From Betaproteobacteria bacterium (lineage in GTDB: Bacteria > Pseudomonadota > Gammaproteobacteria > Burkholderiales > Rhodocyclaceae), in assembly GCA_028065725.1 (NCBI GenBank), contig JAPTVL010000512.1, positions 1-24,822 on the forward strand: a stretch of DNA of 24,822 nt. The letters are read 5' to 3'. This document shows, piece by piece, positions 20,705 through 24,822 of this stretch (its first letter is position 1; every line of letters begins with the position of its first letter). The notes beneath the pieces are model-generated. The model did not search any database. It was not told the DNA's origin and was given only the letters and a program-made list of their open reading frames with translations. Position numbers and translations under genes: made by a program.

Positions 20705-23584
20705 TTGACAACACAGCAGCTTCTGACGCCGCACCAGAGCCAATACTTTGCTTGGCTGCTGACCAGGCGTGCAGCAGACGACTCCGTGGAGTCCCTAGCT
20801 TCGACCTTGGTCGATTCGCAAGTCGATCTGAATCCTCATCAAGTCGACGCCGCACTCTTCGCTTGCCGTAATCCCCTCTCCCGTGGCGTGATCCTCGCCG
20901 ATGAGGTCGGTCTGGGTAAGACCATCGAAGCCGGCTTGGTCATCTCACAACGCTGGGCCGAGCGGCGGCGGAAGGTCCTCGTCATCGTTCCGGCGAACCT
21001 GCGCAAGCAATGGCACCAGGAGCTGCAGGACAAGTTCGGCCTGCAAGGGCTGATCCTCGAAGCCAAAAGCTACAACGCGATCCGGAAGCAGGAGCAGCGG
21101 AATCCGTTCCTGTTGGCCTCCGGCCCGATCATCTGTTCCTATCAGTTCGCGAAGGCCAAGGCTGACGATGTCAAGGGTATCGACTGGGACTTGGTCGTCC
21201 TCGACGAAGCGCATCGCCTGCGCAACGTCTACAAAACCAGCAACATCATCGCCAAGACCCTCAAGGAGGCGCTGTCGCGCGTTCACTCCAAGGCGCTTCT
21301 GACCGCGACGCCGTTGCAGAACTCATTGCTCGAACTCTATGGACTGGTCAGTTTCATCGATGACCGCGTGTTCGGAGACCTTGATAGCTTCCGCTCGCAG
21401 TTCACAGGCCGAGAGCAATCCTTCGGCAGTCTGCGTGACCGGCTGGCCCCCATCTGCAAGCGCACTCTGCGCAAACAGGTTCAACCCTACGTGTCGTACA
21501 CGGCGCGCAAGGCCATCGTCCAGGAATTCACGCCGTCGAGCGAAGAACAGGAACTTTCCAGGCTCGTCGCCGATTACCTGCGCCGCCCCAACCTCAAGGC
21601 CTTGCCCGAGGGGCAGCGCCAACTGATTTCACTTGTGCTGTGGAAGCTGCTCGCCTCCAGCACGCACGCGATTGCGGGTGCGTTGGAGACGATGGCCAAG
21701 CGCCTCCAGGGTGCGCTCGACGAAGTCACCGCTATTCCTGATCTTGCCGACGAGCTCGACGAGGACTACGAGGCGCTTGACGAAACCGTCGATGAGTGGA
21801 ACGAGCAAGACTCAGATATCGCAGCACCAAACCGCACGGAACGCGATGCCATCGCGCAGGAGATCGAGGAGCTTCGCTACTTCAAAACGCTGGCAACCAA
21901 CATACGGGACAACGCAAAGGGCAAAGCGCTGCTCACCGCGCTGGATCGCGCCTTCGCTGAATTGGATCGGTTGGGCGCGTCCAGGAAGGCCATCATCTTC
22001 ACCGAGTCCAAGCGCACGCAGGAATACCTCCTCAACTTGCTGGCTGACACGCCATACGGCGACGGCATCGTGTTCTTCAACGGCACCAACAGCGACCAGC
22101 GTGCGCAGGCGATCTACAAGGACTGGCTGAAGCGCCACGAAGGCACCGCCCGCATCAGCGGCTCCAAGACGGCTGACACCCGCGCGGCCCTGGTGGAGCA
22201 CTTCAAGGAGCGCGGTAAGGTCATGATCGCCACCGAGGCCGGAGCCGAGGGCATCAACCTCCAGTTCTGCTCGCTCGTCATCAACTACGACCTGCCCTGG
22301 AACCCGCAGCGCATCGAACAGCGCATCGGGCGCTGCCACCGCTATGGGCAGAAGTTCGACGTGGTGGTTGTGAACTTCGTCGACCGCAGCAATGAGGCCG
22401 ATGCACGGGTGTATGAGCTGCTGTCGCAGAAGTTTCAACTCTTCGAGGGGGTATTCGGGGCCAGCGACGAGGTGTTGGGCGCCATCGGCTCCGGCGTCGA
22501 TTTCGAGCGACGAATCGTGGAGATCTATCAGAACTGCCGAGAACCTCAGGAAATCAAGTCCAGCTTCGAGCAGCTCCAGCTCGACCTCTCCGGCGAGATC
22601 AACGAGGCGATGGTCAAGACCCGCCAGCTCCTTCTGGAGCACTTCGACGAGGAGGTGCAGGACAAGCTGCGCATGCGCGCCGAGGACAGTCAAAGGATGC
22701 GCAGCCGCTTCGAGCGGATGCTGATGGACCTGACCCGGGCGGAACTAGGCGACTGCGCCATATTCGACGACGAGGGGTTCAATCTCCATCGGACTCCGGT
22801 TGGCATAGAGAACAATGATGTGGCTGGTGTCGCACTTGGGCGCTATGAGCTGCCGCGCCGCTCTGGCGACGCGCATCTGTACCGGGTCAACCATCCGCTG
22901 GCGCTGTGGGTGGCCCAGCAGGCCAAGAGCCGCGCGCTCGACGGGGTCAAACTGGTGTTCGACTACGACGCCTATGGCACCAAGATCAGCACGCTGGAGC
23001 CATATCGCGGCAAGGCCGGATGGCTCACCCTGAGACTGATTTCCGTCGAAGCGTTGGGAAATCAGGAGCAGCACCTGCTAGTCGCGGCCAGTACGACCGA
23101 TGGCTTGCTGCTGCCGGAAGACGACCCTGAAAAGCTGCTGCGCCTGCCCGCGACCATGCAGGCAGCGGGGCTGTTCAACGCGGCTGACGCCGCCCTGCTG
23201 GCCGACGTAGAAGTCCGCAAGAATGTTCTCCTGCGCGAGATCAACCAGCGCAACCTCGGCTACTTCGAGCAGGAAGTCCAGAAGCTCGATGCCTGGGCGG
23301 ACGACCTGAAGCTGGGGCTGGAGCAGGAGATCAAGGAGATCGACCGCGAGATCAAGGAGATGCGCCGCACTGCGGCGACTTCGCCAACACTGGAAGAAAA
23401 GCTGTCGTGGCAGAAGAAGCAGCGTGAACTGGAAGGCAAGCGCAGCAAACTGCGCCGGGAGCTATTCGCCAGGCAGGACGAAGTCGAAGCCCAGCGCAAC
23501 GAGCTCATCAATCAGCTGGAGGTACAACTCCAGCAGCATGTCGAGGAGCACACGCTGTTTACTGTCGAGTGGGAGATGGTGTGA
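20705..23584 (+). CDS. SNF2/RapA-type helicase-like ATPase
   Basis: A 959-aa SF2 ATPase that would translocate on double-stranded DNA. Numbered from the TTG at 20705, motif I is ADEVGLGKT (65-73), motif II DEAH (167-170), motif III LLTATP (198-203), motif V around EAGAEGINLQF (~510-520), and motif VI QRIGRCHRYGQ (539-549), the SNF2 signature. An acidic insert lies at ~345-380. Residues ~857-945 form a long charged coiled coil. No nuclease or methylase domain is seen. The TTG start has a G-run 7-14 bases upstream; ATG 20666, which adds 13 residues, has none. It resembles helicases of defence islands (DISARM DrmD is also SNF2-like), but the other DISARM genes are absent. The AAA+ gene starts 77 bases downstream on the same strand. 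Confidence 0.9.
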   Translation: MTTQQLLTPHQSQYFAWLLTRRAADDSVESLASTLVDSQVDLNPHQVDAALFACRNPLSRGVILADEVGLGKTIEAGLVISQRWAERRRKVLVIVPANLRKQWHQELQDKFGLQGLILEAKSYNAIRKQEQRNPFLLASGPIICSYQFAKAKADDVKGIDWDLVVLDEAHRLRNVYKTSNIIAKTLKEALSRVHSKALLTATPLQNSLLELYGLVSFIDDRVFGDLDSFRSQFTGREQSFGSLRDRLAPICKRTLRKQVQPYVSYTARKAIVQEFTPSSEEQELSRLVADYLRRPNLKALPEGQRQLISLVLWKLLASSTHAIAGALETMAKRLQGALDEVTAIPDLADELDEDYEALDETVDEWNEQDSDIAAPNRTERDAIAQEIEELRYFKTLATNIRDNAKGKALLTALDRAFAELDRLGASRKAIIFTESKRTQEYLLNLLADTPYGDGIVFFNGTNSDQRAQAIYKDWLKRHEGTARISGSKTADTRAALVEHFKERGKVMIATEAGAEGINLQFCSLVINYDLPWNPQRIEQRIGRCHRYGQKFDVVVVNFVDRSNEADARVYELLSQKFQLFEGVFGASDEVLGAIGSGVDFERRIVEIYQNCREPQEIKSSFEQLQLDLSGEINEAMVKTRQLLLEHFDEEVQDKLRMRAEDSQRMRSRFERMLMDLTRAELGDCAIFDDEGFNLHRTPVGIENNDVAGVALGRYELPRRSGDAHLYRVNHPLALWVAQQAKSRALDGVKLVFDYDAYGTKISTLEPYRGKAGWLTLRLISVEALGNQEQHLLVAASTTDGLLLPEDDPEKLLRLPATMQAAGLFNAADAALLADVEVRKNVLLREINQRNLGYFEQEVQKLDAWADDLKLGLEQEIKEIDREIKEMRRTAATSPTLEEKLSWQKKQRELEGKRSKLRRELFARQDEVEAQRNELINQLEVQLQQHVEEHTLFTVEWEMV

Positions 23585-23661
23585 TGAATCGAGTAGCACG
23601 GTTAGACCTGTGCACGACCAGGCAGCGATTGACGCGTGCCAAGAATTGAGGAGAGCGAGAT

Positions 23662-24648
23662 ATGGCCAGCGGAAAATTATTGCGGCAACTCATCAAATCG
23701 GGATCGCTAGGCGATGCTTCTGGCTTTCGCGCGGCGTCCGAGGCAGTGATCAAAGAGGAGCGCGAGAAGAACCATCATCTGCTCGCCAATGACCTTGAGC
23801 GTTTGCTTTACGGCGATCAGGCAACGGTCGGGAACAGTGCGCGGAAGCTGCAAAGTTTGCCCAGCCTGCCGACCAATAAAGACAACGGCCTTGCGCTGCT
23901 AGAAGAGCGTGCGGTGATTCGGGAGGAGAAAGACATAATCCTCTCGGATGCTACGCAGTCGGCCCTCGATGAAATCCTTATGGAGCACAACCGAGCGGAC
24001 GTGCTGCGATCCTACGGTATGCAACCCGCGCAGAAGCTCTTGTTTTGCGGGCCTCCCGGGTGCGGGAAGACGCTGGCCGCCGAAGTCATCGCACACGCCC
24101 TGTCCATGCCGCTCATCCTCGTTCGGCTGGACTCTGTCATTTCGTCGTTTCTAGGTGAAACCGCCGCTAACTTGCGCAAGGTGTTCGATTACATCGCCGA
24201 TCATCCGGTGATCGCGTTGTTCGATGAATTCGACGCTCTGACCAAGGATCGCGGCGACAGTGCTGATCATGGCGAGCTCAAGCGCTCCGTGAACGCCGTC
24301 CTGCAGATGATGGACGGTTATCGAGGGGAGAGCATCCTCATCGCCACCACGAACTACGAAACATTGCTCGACAAGGCGGTGTGGCGACGCTTCGATGAGG
24401 TTGTGCGCTTCGAGATGCCGAATCTGGAGCAGATCAAACGTCTGTTGGCGCTGAAGCTTTCCGGTATCCGCCGCAATTTTGAGCCCGATGATGGCCAGGT
24501 GGCGTCCCAGTTCAAGAGCATGTCGCATGCTGACATCGAGCGGGTTCTTCGGCGCGCGGTCAAGGAAATGATCCTGTCCGGCCGGGAGTTCCTTGAAAAA
24601 AACCACCTCGATGCCGCGCTTGCCCGCGAGTATCGCCATAACAGCTAA
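23662..24648 (+). CDS. ietA: AAA+ ATPase, IetA-like
   Basis: A 328-aa AAA+ protein. An N-terminal helical region (1-115) precedes the ATPase core: Walker A GPPGCGKT (130-137), Walker B ALFDEFD (185-191), sensor 1 IATTN (227-231), arginine-finger-type WRRFD (241-245), then a small C-terminal lid domain. It is a classic ATPase of the FtsH/katanin-like branch without a protease domain; the next gene supplies a probable subtilisin-type protease. The pair AAA+ ATPase plus S8 protease is IetA-IetS, first found as a plasmid stability/incompatibility pair on Agrobacterium Ti plasmids and later reported as an anti-phage system. GAGGAG precedes ATG 23662. The gene is intact. Inferred role: ATP-driven control or substrate delivery for the protease. 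Confidence 0.85.
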   Translation: MASGKLLRQLIKSGSLGDASGFRAASEAVIKEEREKNHHLLANDLERLLYGDQATVGNSARKLQSLPSLPTNKDNGLALLEERAVIREEKDIILSDATQSALDEILMEHNRADVLRSYGMQPAQKLLFCGPPGCGKTLAAEVIAHALSMPLILVRLDSVISSFLGETAANLRKVFDYIADHPVIALFDEFDALTKDRGDSADHGELKRSVNAVLQMMDGYRGESILIATTNYETLLDKAVWRRFDEVVRFEMPNLEQIKRLLALKLSGIRRNFEPDDGQVASQFKSMSHADIERVLRRAVKEMILSGREFLEKNHLDAALAREYRHNS

Positions 24649-24665
24649 GGGATGGAGAGGGAGGC

Positions 24666-24822
24666 ATGACCTATGAACACTTGCGCCTGGAGCGGGAAGC
24701 GCCCTCAACGGAGCGCCATCCGAGGCGCCATCCGGGAATTCGCCCTCCTGCCGATCCGAGAGCGCATGGTGCCGCGTTAGCCGGGCGGCTTGGCCAAGCA
24801 CGGCAACGCGCGATGGCAGAGG
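24666..24822 (+). CDS. ietS: Start of subtilisin-like protease gene, IetS-like (cut by window end)
   Basis: An open frame of 52 codons with no stop before the window end. It begins MTYEHLRLEREAPSTERHP, followed by Arg/Pro-rich sequence (PPADPRAHG) and a helix LAGRLGQARQRAMAE. This N-terminal pattern (YEHLRLER..., basic Pro-rich linker, HG..L..L...R helix) is the one I associate with S8 proteases encoded after such AAA+ genes; the catalytic Asp, His and Ser would lie beyond the window. It starts 17 bases after the ATPase stop with GGAGAGGGAGG upstream, so the two are one operon. Identification rests on the N-terminus and the neighbour only. Confidence 0.6.
   Translation, partial: MTYEHLRLEREAPSTERHPRRHPGIRPPADPRAHGAALAGRLGQARQRAMAE

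Noticed and set aside
20705..23584. Assigning the helicase to DISARM (DrmD) or BREX
   Set aside because: Only the SNF2 helicase is shared; none of the DrmA/B/C, methylase, BrxC or PglZ genes is visible.
1..24822. tRNA or rRNA genes
   Set aside because: No cloverleaf with a recognisable T-arm and no rRNA-like conserved stretch seen on either strand by eye.

Overview
The window looks like the backbone of a high-GC mobilisable plasmid (or a plasmid-like integrated element) from a proteobacterium, most likely betaproteobacterial (Burkholderiales). That host guess rests on GC-rich coding style, the outer-membrane and trimeric-autotransporter genes and the MOB-F transfer genes; no rRNA or housekeeping gene confirms it. 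The first ~19.04 kb is almost entirely + strand. The last ~5.8 kb is a different cargo with mixed strands and, at its left end, visibly AT-richer DNA.

Layout. (1) 1-3242: replication. A four-gene operon (946-3205) contains a winged-helix initiator-like gene (1784-2704) and a gene resembling lambda-P-type loaders (2717-3205). Inside the initiator gene lie three 23-bp iterons, a purine-rich tract and two tandem hairpins, the arrangement of a lambda-type origin. (2) 3255-10925: transfer. Small membrane-protein genes are followed by a repeat-rich candidate oriT (4977-5240), a ribbon-helix-helix protein, a four-helix membrane protein, a TraD-like coupling ATPase lacking its membrane anchor, and a 966-aa TrwC/TraI relaxase-helicase. 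The order oriT, RHH accessory gene, coupling protein, relaxase matches R388. No mating-pair-formation (type IV secretion channel) genes are present. (3) 10975-15518: a 34-aa micro-gene, a hypothetical protein, a beta-barrel outer-membrane protein, a YadA-type adhesin and small plasmid genes including a DUF6573-type protein. (4) 15604-19043: small membrane proteins and a partition module (ParA plus RHH partner) surrounded by AAACACAG repeats.

The most striking feature is a 26-bp element present ten times between 3255 and 18435, always on the + strand, always intergenic and always just upstream of a gene: ATTTCGC, four variable bases, CGCTGAAT(G/C), three variable bases, then RTR. Its two 7-base blocks form an imperfect dyad. 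It divides the transfer, surface and partition genes into ten probable transcription units but does not precede the replication operon. I read it as the operator/promoter of a plasmid-wide regulon, comparable in concept to the CUP elements of IncN plasmids but different in sequence.

(5) 19044-24822: cargo. A Xer-like 11-6-11 dyad (19115-19142) sits at the junction. Then come a minus-strand winged-helix/PD-(D/E)XK nuclease, a decayed DUF4160 gene, a 959-aa SNF2-type helicase, an AAA+ ATPase and the start of a gene whose N-terminus fits the subtilisin-like protease partner (an IetA/IetS-type pair), cut by the window end. This is most simply a phage-defence cassette carried by the plasmid.
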